Shown: positions 1-5,082 of the stretch, in pieces
Position numbering within the stretch: position 1 is the first letter of the stretch
Layout of the letters: each line of letters opens with the position of its first letter
NCBI GenBank assembly: GCA_964485515.1
Contig: CAZALT010000215.1
Coordinates: 1 to 5,158 of the forward strand
Length of the DNA: 5,158 nt
Source: CAZALT01 sp964485515
Lineage (GTDB): Bacteria > Actinomycetota > Acidimicrobiia > Acidimicrobiales > Acidimicrobilacustridaceae
Reading direction: 5' to 3'
Translations under genes and position numbers: made by a program
The notes under the pieces: model-generated
Told to the model about the DNA's origin: nothing
The model's database searches: none
The model's input: only the letters and a program-made list of their open reading frames with translations

Positions 1-197
1 CGATCACCGAGGAGGAGCTGTTCCGCTGGTGCATCGACCAGCTCCCGTACTTCGCCCTCCCGCGTTACATCGAGTTCCGCGATGAGCTGCCCCGCAGCCC
101 GGTGGGCCGAGTGCTCAAGCGCGAGCTGCGTGACGAGGGCGCCACGCTCAGCACCTGGGACGTCGAGAAGTCGGGCATCACCTACGAGAAGAAGTAG
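1..197 (+). CDS. AMP-forming acyl-CoA ligase, C-terminal fragment
   Basis: Only the last 64 codons are present; the gene enters from the left edge in frame 3 and stops at TAG 195-197. The residues match the mobile C-terminal domain of ANL-superfamily ligases (AMP-binding_C). Visible hallmarks are PYFALPRYIEF, which resembles the usual 'A-Y-K-x-P-x-x-[IV]-x-[FV]' stretch, followed by the A10-like motif LPRSPVGRVLKRELR. These enzymes join a carboxylic acid to CoA through an acyl-adenylate in the cytoplasm. The wording of this tail is closest in feel to CaiC- or fatty-acyl-CoA-synthetase-like ligases of Actinobacteria, but the substrate cannot be read from it. In A10 the lysine normally right after the glycine is Arg (fragment residue 36), with a Lys three positions later. 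The tail continues 20-odd residues past A10 and ends in EKK. The gene is convergent with the crotonase gene on the opposite strand. Confidence 0.87.
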   Translation, partial: ITEEELFRWCIDQLPYFALPRYIEFRDELPRSPVGRVLKRELRDEGATLSTWDVEKSGITYEKK

Positions 198-379
198 GGC
201 GACGAGGCTGGGCGGTCATAGGCCAGATCGCTCGGTCAGTCCTGGCAGTGCGTTCGCCGCGATCGTTGTGGGGCCGAGTGACTGGTAGGTGATCTCAGGT
301 CGCTGACATGATCGCTCGGGCTCGGAACGGGGTTGTGCGCGGTTCGACGTGAGTTGACCGGAATCTCCCTGAGATCGAC
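198..379. other. Convergent intergenic region
   Basis: This stretch of 182 bases lies between the stop of the acyl-CoA ligase (plus strand) and the stop of the crotonase (minus strand). I find no credible gene in it: the reading frames that cross it are continuations of frames antisense to, or out of phase with, the flanking genes. It holds a long-range inverted repeat and a 10-base direct repeat, listed separately, and no T-run that would mark a classical intrinsic terminator. Confidence 0.7.
226..319. repeat. 10-base direct repeat GATCGCTCGG, two copies
   Basis: GATCGCTCGG occurs at 226-235 and again at 310-319, 84 bases apart, both inside the convergent intergenic region. The copies are exact, but short enough that chance in GC-rich DNA is possible. 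No function is assigned. Confidence 0.45.
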
Positions 380-380
380 C
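288..380 (-). terminator. Inverted repeat at the 3' end of the crotonase gene
   Basis: GGTGATCTCAGG (288-299) is complementary to CCTGAGATC-G-ACC (368-380), giving nine perfect pairs plus three more after a one-base bulge. The right arm touches the crotonase stop codon (380-382), so in the minus-strand transcript the structure begins immediately after translation ends. The loop is long (68 bases) and there is no U-tract, so it could equally be a transcript-protecting 3' structure, a bidirectional terminator or a binding site. The pairing is seen directly; the role is inferred. Confidence 0.4.
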
Positions 381-1138
381 TAGCCCTTCCTGGTCAGCTT
401 CTCCTGCATCGCCGTCACGCGGTCGTGGAACTCGGGTTGTTCCATCGACCACTGCTGGACCTCGAGCTCGATCGCTGCTGCCTCGGCGTGGGACTCCGCG
501 GCGATGCTGGCGTCGAGCGTGGCCTTGGCCCGGCGCATGAGCTCACGGGGCCGGCCTGCGGCTCGCTTGGCGAGCTTGTGGGCGAACGGCAGCAGCTCGT
601 CGTCAGGGAGTGAACGCCACGCCAAGCCGGCTGCCGCAGCTTCCGGGCCGGTGAGCGAGTCGCCGCACAGCGACAGCGCGGCGGCACCTTGGCGACCCAC
701 CCGATCCGATAGCCGGCGAAGGTGTCCTCCCCCAGGGTGGATGCCGATGTCGAGGAAGCGCGGATCGATGGTGGCGGAGTCGGCGATGAGGATGACGTCG
801 CACGCCAACGCCACGTTGGCGCCGGCGCCGATGGCGGCGCCGTTCACCGCGGCGATCGTCGGGACGGTCACGGCGTCGAGCGCCTCGAAGCCGGCGTACA
901 TCTCGGCCAGGGGAGCGCGCGGGTTGAGCAGGTCGTCGAGCGAGCCACCGGCGCAGAACGTCGGCGGCTGGGCGGTGACGATCAGCGCGCCGATGTCCTG
1001 GGCGGCGACGTCGGTGACCGCGACGGCCAGCGCTCGCACGAGTTCGAGACGCAGCGCGTTGCGGTTGGCCGGGTCGGCCAGGGTGACGACGGCGACGCCG
1101 TGGTCGTCGATCGAGGTGGTGACGAGGTCTTCAGTCAT
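380..1138 (-). CDS. Crotonase-superfamily protein (enoyl-CoA hydratase/isomerase-like)
   Basis: The 252-residue product has the normal length of a single-domain crotonase. These enzymes bind acyl-CoA thioesters and stabilise an enolate through two backbone NH groups. The first oxyanion-hole region is FCAGGSLDDLL (residues 61-71). The second is AAVNGAAIGAGANVALACD (96-114), followed by DPRFLDIGIHPGGGH (125-139) and a helical C-terminus. Aligned without gaps to mitochondrial enoyl-CoA hydratase, the two catalytic glutamates (rat Glu144 and Glu164) fall on Asn108 and Phe128, so simple hydratase chemistry is doubtful; Asp130 is nearby. I chose the ATG at 1138 because AAGGA (1147-1151, minus strand) lies eight bases upstream. 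The ATG at 1147 would add Met-Asn-Gly but overlaps that ribosome site. The amidohydrolase gene lies upstream on the same strand, about 106 bases away if the assembly gap is spurious, so the two may be cotranscribed. Confidence 0.92.
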   Translation of the reverse strand: MTEDLVTTSIDDHGVAVVTLADPANRNALRLELVRALAVAVTDVAAQDIGALIVTAQPPTFCAGGSLDDLLNPRAPLAEMYAGFEALDAVTVPTIAAVNGAAIGAGANVALACDVILIADSATIDPRFLDIGIHPGGGHLRRLSDRVGRQGAAALSLCGDSLTGPEAAAAGLAWRSLPDDELLPFAHKLAKRAAGRPRELMRRAKATLDASIAAESHAEAAAIELEVQQWSMEQPEFHDRVTAMQEKLTRKG

Positions 1139-1150
1139 GCCGTTCATCCT

Positions 1151-1276
1151 TGTCGGTGCCGAGCNNNNNNNNNNNNNNNNNNNNNNNNNNNNNNNNNNNN
1201 NNNNNNNNNNNNNNNNNNNNNNNNNNNNNNNNNNNNNNNNNNNNNNNNNNNNNNNNNNNNNNNNTGTCGGTGCCGA
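1151..1276. repeat. 12-base sequence repeated on both sides of the assembly gap
   Basis: TGTCGGTGCCGA is present at 1151-1162, two bases before the N-run, and again at 1265-1276, directly after it. This is what is left when two contig ends overlap by a few bases and the scaffolder inserts Ns instead of merging them. A genuine short tandem repeat that broke the assembly is the alternative. The left copy covers part of the crotonase ribosome-binding region. Confidence 0.8.
1165..1264. other. Assembly gap of 100 N
   Basis: There are exactly 100 consecutive N, the conventional placeholder for a gap of unknown size. It sits between the crotonase start and the amidohydrolase stop. Any promoter, terminator or small gene in this spot is invisible, and open frames drawn through the Ns are not trustworthy. 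Confidence 0.99.
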
Positions 1277-1312
1277 ACAGCGGAGGGCAAGCAGGAGCGG
1301 CAGGCGCGTGAC

Positions 1313-1337
1313 GGAGGCGGGCACGAGCCCGGCCTCC
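1313..1337 (-). terminator. GC-rich hairpin downstream of the amidohydrolase gene
   Basis: GGAGGCGGGC (1313-1322), loop ACGA (1323-1326), then GCCC (1327-1330), a bulged G and GCCTCC (1332-1337) fold into a ten-pair stem. It begins about 20 bases after the amidohydrolase stop on the minus strand. No U-tract follows, which is common for terminators of GC-rich actinobacteria. If it terminates, the crotonase gene would need its own promoter, possibly hidden in the gap; if it only attenuates, the two genes could still share a transcript. Confidence 0.5.
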
Positions 1338-1358
1338 GCCGTCGTTGCGGGAATCGGA

Positions 1359-2642
1359 TCAGGCCGTGGCCTTCTTGGCCAGCGCGCCGAGGTCGGCACC
1401 GTTGTGGGTGATCTCGAAGCGGCCCTGGTCGAAAGAGCGGATGGCGACGTCGTGGCCCTGAGCCTCGGCGCGCAGCGCACCGACGGTGCAGTCCTGCTTG
1501 GCCCGGTGGGCGAAGGGGTCGTAGCTGTACCAACGCATGGCGTTCTCGTACGTCATCTTGTTCATGTCCTCGTCGGACACGCCCTCGGTGACGCCCTCGA
1601 GCTCCTCGGCGGCGAAAGGCCACGACGAGTCGGAGTGCGGGTAGTCGCACTCCCAGCTGATGTTGTCGATGCCGATGTCGTGGCGGAGTTTGATGCCGAC
1701 CGGGTCGGAGATGAAGCACGTGAGGAAGTGCTTGCGGAAGACGTCGGATGGCATCTGGTCGCCGAAGTCCTGACCGGTCCACAGGTGGTGCATGTCGTAG
1801 GTGCGGTCGACGCGGTCGAGGAAGTACGGGATCCAGCCGGTGCCGCCCTCGGACAGGGCGATCTTGATGTCCGGGTACTGCTTGGGGATCCGAGACCACA
1901 GGAGGTCGGACGCCGCCTGGCAGATGTTCATGGGCTGGAGCGTGATCATCACGTCCATCGGGGCATCCGGCGCGGTCACGACGAGCTTGCCGGACGAGCC
2001 GAGGTGGATCGACAGCACCGTGTCGGTGTCGACGAGCGCCTGCCACAGCGGATCCCAGTGGTCGGAGTGGAAGCTGGGGTAGCCGAGCGTGGCCGGGTTC
2101 TCGGTGAAGGTGATGGAGTGCACGCCCTTCTCGGCGAGGCGTCGCACCTCGTCGGCCGCGAGCTGGGGATCCCACAGCACCGGGATGCTCATGGGGATGA
2201 AACGGCCGGGGGCCGAACCGCACCACTCGTCGACGTGCCAGTCGTTGTAGGCGCGCACCACGTCGTGGGCGAGCTCCTTGTCGTCGCACACCGCGAACAG
2301 GCGTGCGCTGAAGCCCGGGAACGACGGGAAGCACATGGAGCCGAGCACCCCGCCGGCGTTCATGTCCTTGACCCGCTCGTCGATGTCCCAGCATCCGGGG
2401 CGCATCTCGTCGTAGGCGGTCGGCTCGATGCCGTACTCCTCCTTGGGGCGACCGGCCACCGCGTTGAGCCCGATGTTGGGGATCTTGGCGCCCTCGAACA
2501 CCCACACGTCGGCGCCGTCGTCCTGGCGTTCGATGCGCGGAGCGCGATCGCGCCACTTGTCGGGAATGTGGTTGTCGAACAGCGTCGGCGGCTCGACGAG
2601 GTGGTCGTCGACGCTGACGAGGATCATGTCGTTTGCCTGCAT
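1359..2642 (-). CDS. Metal-dependent amidohydrolase family protein (Amidohydro_2, COG2159 type)
   Basis: The 427-residue product resembles the TIM-barrel family that includes ACMSD and gamma-resorcylate decarboxylase; members hydrolyse, hydrate or decarboxylate ring acids and related metabolites in the cytoplasm. The N-terminal strand is ILVSVDDHLVEPP (residues 7-19), where Asp12 and His14 stand in for the usual HxH metal site. Further putative metal or catalytic positions are His213 in SIHLGSSG, Glu265 in LSEGGTGWIPYFLDR, and Asp333 with His336 in WECDYPHSDSSWP. Asn-Ala-Met-Arg near 367-370 is the usual end of the barrel; about 50 further residues form a tail. The start at 2642 is supported by AGGGGG (2649-2654, minus strand) six bases upstream; a second ATG five codons in has a weaker site. 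The gene is divergent from the 251-residue protein gene and shares a 167-base regulatory region with it. The substrate is unknown; the family call is strong, the reaction is not. Confidence 0.93.
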   Translation of the reverse strand: MQANDMILVSVDDHLVEPPTLFDNHIPDKWRDRAPRIERQDDGADVWVFEGAKIPNIGLNAVAGRPKEEYGIEPTAYDEMRPGCWDIDERVKDMNAGGVLGSMCFPSFPGFSARLFAVCDDKELAHDVVRAYNDWHVDEWCGSAPGRFIPMSIPVLWDPQLAADEVRRLAEKGVHSITFTENPATLGYPSFHSDHWDPLWQALVDTDTVLSIHLGSSGKLVVTAPDAPMDVMITLQPMNICQAASDLLWSRIPKQYPDIKIALSEGGTGWIPYFLDRVDRTYDMHHLWTGQDFGDQMPSDVFRKHFLTCFISDPVGIKLRHDIGIDNISWECDYPHSDSSWPFAAEELEGVTEGVSDEDMNKMTYENAMRWYSYDPFAHRAKQDCTVGALRAEAQGHDVAIRSFDQGRFEITHNGADLGALAKKATA

Positions 2643-2694
2643 GGCGTGCCCCCTGTGGCGTGTGGTGTGGCGACGGGCTGTCGGATCGCGCCGC

Positions 2695-2716
2695 GTGTTG
2701 AATCACAGTTCAACAC
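2695..2716. promoter_or_regulatory. Palindromic operator candidate, divergent region
   Basis: GTGTTGAA (2695-2702) and TTCAACAC (2709-2716) are perfect inverted arms separated by TCACAG. The size and two-fold symmetry are those of a site for a dimeric regulator such as a TetR or GntR protein. The core at 2699-2712 matches the palindrome upstream of the binding-protein gene at TGAAYNNCNGTTCA. Its position, 53 bases from the amidohydrolase start and 93 bases from the other start, would allow control of both directions. The regulator is not encoded in this window. Confidence 0.6.
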
Positions 2717-2764
2717 TTCGAACAAGGATACAGAGTTCGCGTCCGGCGTGCTCCCGGACTGTGC

Positions 2765-2786
2765 CAGCATCAGCATCAGCATCAGC
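2765..2786 (+). repeat. CAGCAT hexamer repeat in a 5' leader
   Basis: Three exact tandem copies of CAGCAT (2765-2782) are followed by a partial CAGC (2783-2786), just upstream of the 251-residue gene. A small hairpin, GCGGT-CGC-ACCGC (2785-2797), abuts it and ends right before the Shine-Dalgarno GGGGGA (2798-2803). Such repeats can change copy number by slippage; whether this one affects expression is unknown. Confidence 0.6.
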
Positions 2787-2809
2787 GGTCGCACCGCGGG
2801 GGAATCACG

Positions 2810-3565
2810 ATGGCCAACCGGAACCTGTACCTCCACGAGGTCGTCGACGTCGTCGGCCAGGGTCAGTACGAGTACATGGAGCACCTGTGGCAGGACCCGG
2901 TGCTGCGGATGCCCGAGATGTTCTCGCTCCAGGGCTCGTTCTACGTGTGCGCCGCGGGCGGTGGCCGGTGGCCGCAGGTCGTCAACATCTGGGATGTCGG
3001 CACGAAGGGCTGGGAGGGCTGGGCGTCCAACGTCGACCGCATGAACCTCAAGCGGCGCAAGGCGTTCTACGGCGAGTGGTGGGACAAGGCGGCGCAGTGG
3101 CGCACCGGCGGGTACGACCGGCTGTGCGCTGGCGTGCCCGGTTCGCCGTCCACCGACGAGATCGCCGAGCGGGGCATCAAGGGCTCCCTCTTCGTCCAGG
3201 AGTTGCTGACGGTGAAGCCGGGCATGCAGCTCGACTTCCTCGACGCGGTCGTGCGCGAGCGAGCTCCCGTGCTCGCCGAGCACGGCCACCAACTCACCGG
3301 CGCCTACGAGGTGACCTCGAACCAGCACGAGGTGGTCGTGGTGTGGGCGACGTCGGTCGAGGCCGAGGTGCGCCTGCGCCAGTCCCGCGATGCTGCTCGC
3401 AGGCTGTGCGACGAGGGCGATCCCGACGATCGCCTGCCGGCGTGGGATCGTCGGTCGCTGGAATGGGTCACCGGGGGAGACCGCCACCTCATGACCCCGC
3501 TCCCGCGCACCGTGTACGGCCCCGACGACTGGGAAGATGCCGACCTCGCCGACTGGCTCGCCTGA
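2810..3565 (+). CDS. Uncharacterised 251-residue protein, tandem NIPSNAP-like/dimeric alpha-beta barrel units
   Basis: I do not recognise a characterised relative. The protein reads as two similar halves. Half one starts LYLHEVVDV (6-14) and ends W91-D...W97-x-TGG-Y-D-R-L (to 105). Half two starts LFVQELLTV (127-135) and ends W212-D...W219-x-TGG-D-R-H-L (to 227). Each has strand, helix, strand-strand and helix in the order seen in ferredoxin-like alpha/beta-barrel proteins, and PGMQLDFLDAV plus HGHQLTGAYEV in half two resemble NIPSNAP-type sequences. Half one is rich in Trp. The C-terminus is an acidic tail. There is no signal peptide or membrane segment, so it should be cytoplasmic. Such barrels often bind or isomerise small hydrophobic or aromatic molecules, which would suit the neighbouring enzymes, but that is inference. 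The start has GGGGGA seven bases upstream. A hairpin follows the stop. Confidence 0.85.
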   Translation: MANRNLYLHEVVDVVGQGQYEYMEHLWQDPVLRMPEMFSLQGSFYVCAAGGGRWPQVVNIWDVGTKGWEGWASNVDRMNLKRRKAFYGEWWDKAAQWRTGGYDRLCAGVPGSPSTDEIAERGIKGSLFVQELLTVKPGMQLDFLDAVVRERAPVLAEHGHQLTGAYEVTSNQHEVVVVWATSVEAEVRLRQSRDAARRLCDEGDPDDRLPAWDRRSLEWVTGGDRHLMTPLPRTVYGPDDWEDADLADWLA

Positions 3566-3580
3566 CCCCCGGTCGAAATT

Positions 3581-3617
3581 GCGTACCTCGCTGTCGCTGA
3601 ACGACGGCGAGGTACGC
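3581..3617 (+). terminator. 16-bp-stem hairpin after the 251-residue gene
   Basis: The left arm GCGTACCTCGCTGTCG (3581-3596) pairs with the right arm CGACGGCGAGGTACGC (3602-3617) around the loop CTGAA; all positions pair, one as a G-U wobble. It begins 15 bases after the stop codon at 3563-3565 and most likely terminates that transcript before the next promoter. There is no downstream U-tract. On the opposite strand it is followed by AATTTC, so weak bidirectional action is possible. Confidence 0.75.
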
Positions 3618-3638
3618 CAGAACAGAGGTCAAGCGGCT

Positions 3639-3654
3639 CTGAACGGCGGTTCAG
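3639..3654. promoter_or_regulatory. Palindromic operator candidate upstream of the binding-protein gene
   Basis: CTGAAC (3639-3644) and GTTCAG (3649-3654) are perfect inverted arms around GGCG. The core TGAAC-GGCG-GTTCA fits the same TGAAYNNCNGTTCA pattern as the palindrome at 2699-2712, suggesting one regulator acts at both. It lies 81 bases before the ATG at 3736 and overlaps the likely -35 region, a position that suits repression. Confidence 0.6.
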
Positions 3655-3668
3655 TTTTGGGATACGGT
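3639..3668 (+). promoter_or_regulatory. Candidate promoter for the binding-protein gene
   Basis: TACGGT (3663-3668) fits the TANNNT form of a housekeeping -10 box, and CTGAAC (3639-3644) lies 18 bases upstream as a weak -35. This is the most AT-rich spot between the hairpin and the gene (TTCAGTTTTGGGATACGG). It would give a leader of roughly 60 bases. The -35 match is poor and the assignment is tentative. Confidence 0.35.
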
Positions 3669-3735
3669 GGTTCGAAACGTGGAGGGTGTCGCTCGATTGC
3701 GATGCGGCGCCCTCGGGGACACAGGGGAAGACGCC

Positions 3736-5082
3736 ATGGCTGACGAGTACGAGTTCCTGGACCGGATGTTCCCGGCGCCGATCGACCACGGCATCGCCGA
3801 GGAGGATCGGGCGGTGTCCACCCATGCGGCCGGCACCGAGTCGTACCTCGCCGGCCCGGGCGGCGAGGGCAAGAGCTGGTACGAGGGTGGCGGGTCGATG
3901 CACGACCGGCCGGCCAAGGGCATCACCATCTACCCGCCGACGCGGGGCAGGCAGACCCAGGGTGATCCGTTCGAGCCCGTGAAGATCGGGATCCTCATCG
4001 ACATGGACCTCAACCAACTCCTCGCCGACTGGCTCGATCCCACGATCCTCGCCATCGAGGACGCCATGAACGAAGGCATCTGGAGCCGCAACCCCATCGA
4101 GCTCGTCATCGCCGACGCCCGCGGCCTGCCCCGCGAGAACTACAAGAAGGTCATCGACGGCTACACGTGGTTGGTCGACCAAGGATGCGTGGTGGTCCTC
4201 GGCCCGATGATCTCCGACAACAGCGTGGTCCTCCAGGACACCGCCAACGAGCTTGGTGTCGCCTGCATCGGTTGGACCGGCAGCCACAAGTTCGCCTCGG
4301 AGTACTGCTTCACCGTCGCCAACGGCGACATCCCCACCGAGGGCGTCATGTGCGCCCAGTGGCTCAAGCAGCAGGGCCACGAGCGCGTCGGGCTGTTCTG
4401 GGAAGCCGGCTCAGCAGGTCGTGACTACGCCGACTACTTCCGCGAGACCGCGTTGCAGCTCGGCATGGAGATCACCAAGGAGGTGCGTCTCGAAGCCAAC
4501 CCGGTCGGCCTCGAGAAGGACCTCGCCACCATGCGCGACCTCGGCACCCAAGGCATCTACTACGGCGGCTACGGCTACGCGACCTTCCACTTCGCGTCGG
4601 CGTTCAAGGCACTGGACTGGGATCCGCCCCGCGTCATGGGCACGGCGTTCATGTTCTATTCGAACTCGAACGCCTGGGCTGAAGGGCTCGAAGGCTGGCA
4701 CGGCGTCGATCAGCTCGGTGAGGACGGGGCCAACCCCAACTACAACACCATGATCGACCGCTTCGACAAGCGCTTCGGCCGGCGAACGGGCAACGTCGTG
4801 GTGGCACTCGCCTACGACACGGCTCGCGCCGCCATCCACGGCATCGCCAACGCACCCGTGGCGGCGCCGAAGTTCGTGAAGGAGGGACTCGAGCGCATCC
4901 GGTGGATGCCGTGCACCAACGGTGGCCCCGGCACCTACATCCAGTTCGGTCCGTGGGACCGCAAGGGCTACAAAGGGGACTTCCTCACGATCCGCGACCT
5001 GCGCGGCGGCGAGCTGCGCTTCGACGGCTACCACCGTCCGCAGTGGCCGGTGAACGCGACCGAAGGCGGGCTGGCCCTGTGA
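3736..5082 (+). CDS. ABC-type substrate-binding-like protein (periplasmic-binding fold type 1, Peripla_BP_6/LivK-like) without signal peptide
   Basis: The 448-residue product carries a type 1 periplasmic-binding fold from about residue 81. The first strand is PVKIGILIDMD (81-91). Next come the ligand-cleft segment VVVLGPMISDN (152-162), NELGVACIGWTGS (171-183), then YCFTVANGDIPTEG (190-203) and HERVGLFWEAGSAGRDYADYF (215-235) of lobe two. Relatives bind branched-chain amino acids, amides, urea or aromatic acids. What is odd is the front: about 80 hydrophilic residues, with no hydrophobic stretch and no lipobox, precede the fold. The longer frame back to ATG 3667 adds only polar residues, so no export signal is visible. 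I chose ATG 3736 because AGGGGAAG (3723-3730) lies five bases upstream. The next gene overlaps by four bases, implying translational coupling. It may be a transporter component exported by an unrecognised route, or a cytoplasmic ligand sensor like Pseudomonas AmiC. The fold is sure; location and ligand are not. Confidence 0.92.
   Translation: MADEYEFLDRMFPAPIDHGIAEEDRAVSTHAAGTESYLAGPGGEGKSWYEGGGSMHDRPAKGITIYPPTRGRQTQGDPFEPVKIGILIDMDLNQLLADWLDPTILAIEDAMNEGIWSRNPIELVIADARGLPRENYKKVIDGYTWLVDQGCVVVLGPMISDNSVVLQDTANELGVACIGWTGSHKFASEYCFTVANGDIPTEGVMCAQWLKQQGHERVGLFWEAGSAGRDYADYFRETALQLGMEITKEVRLEANPVGLEKDLATMRDLGTQGIYYGGYGYATFHFASAFKALDWDPPRVMGTAFMFYSNSNAWAEGLEGWHGVDQLGEDGANPNYNTMIDRFDKRFGRRTGNVVVALAYDTARAAIHGIANAPVAAPKFVKEGLERIRWMPCTNGGPGTYIQFGPWDRKGYKGDFLTIRDLRGGELRFDGYHRPQWPVNATEGGLAL

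Larger units (their letters stand above)
2643..2809. promoter_or_regulatory. Divergent promoter region
   Basis: These 167 bases separate the amidohydrolase start (minus strand) from the start of the 251-residue protein (plus strand), so both promoters must lie here or within the coding sequences. The region contains an 8-base-arm palindrome, an AT-richer patch (about 2698-2735) with GGATAC at 2726-2731 that could contribute to a plus-strand -10 element, and a hexamer repeat. I could not fit clean -35/-10 pairs with normal spacing on either strand. Confidence 0.6.

Noticed and set aside
380..1480. Extending the crotonase upstream through the gap to give a 366-residue protein
   Set aside because: The extra N-terminus is translated partly from Ns and partly antisense to low-complexity sequence. 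The crotonase domain begins at the ATG at 1138, which has its own Shine-Dalgarno.
1144..2706. A minus-strand open frame of 520 codons over the amidohydrolase gene
   Set aside because: It is a same-strand out-of-phase frame, rich in Arg, Pro and His, and crosses the Ns. The 427-residue frame has the family motifs and a good ribosome site.
2765..2786. The CAGCAT units as a CRISPR-like or iteron array
   Set aside because: The units are six bases, directly abutting and without spacers, far too small for CRISPR. There is no replication gene or AT-rich block nearby.
504..3044. A plus-strand open frame of 846 codons running through the N gap
   Set aside because: It is antisense to both the crotonase and the amidohydrolase, includes the Ns, and has the low-complexity Arg/Ala/Val/Gly composition of a GC-rich shadow frame with no recognisable domain.
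3667..3735. Starting the binding protein at ATG 3667, which adds 23 residues
   Set aside because: That ATG has no good ribosome site and would overlap the candidate -10 element, whereas ATG 3736 has AGGGGAAG at ideal spacing. The extra residues give no signal peptide.
3304..4380. A minus-strand open frame of 358 codons opposite the 251-residue and binding-protein genes
   Set aside because: It spans the hairpin and both palindromes, has no motif, and runs antisense to two well-supported genes.
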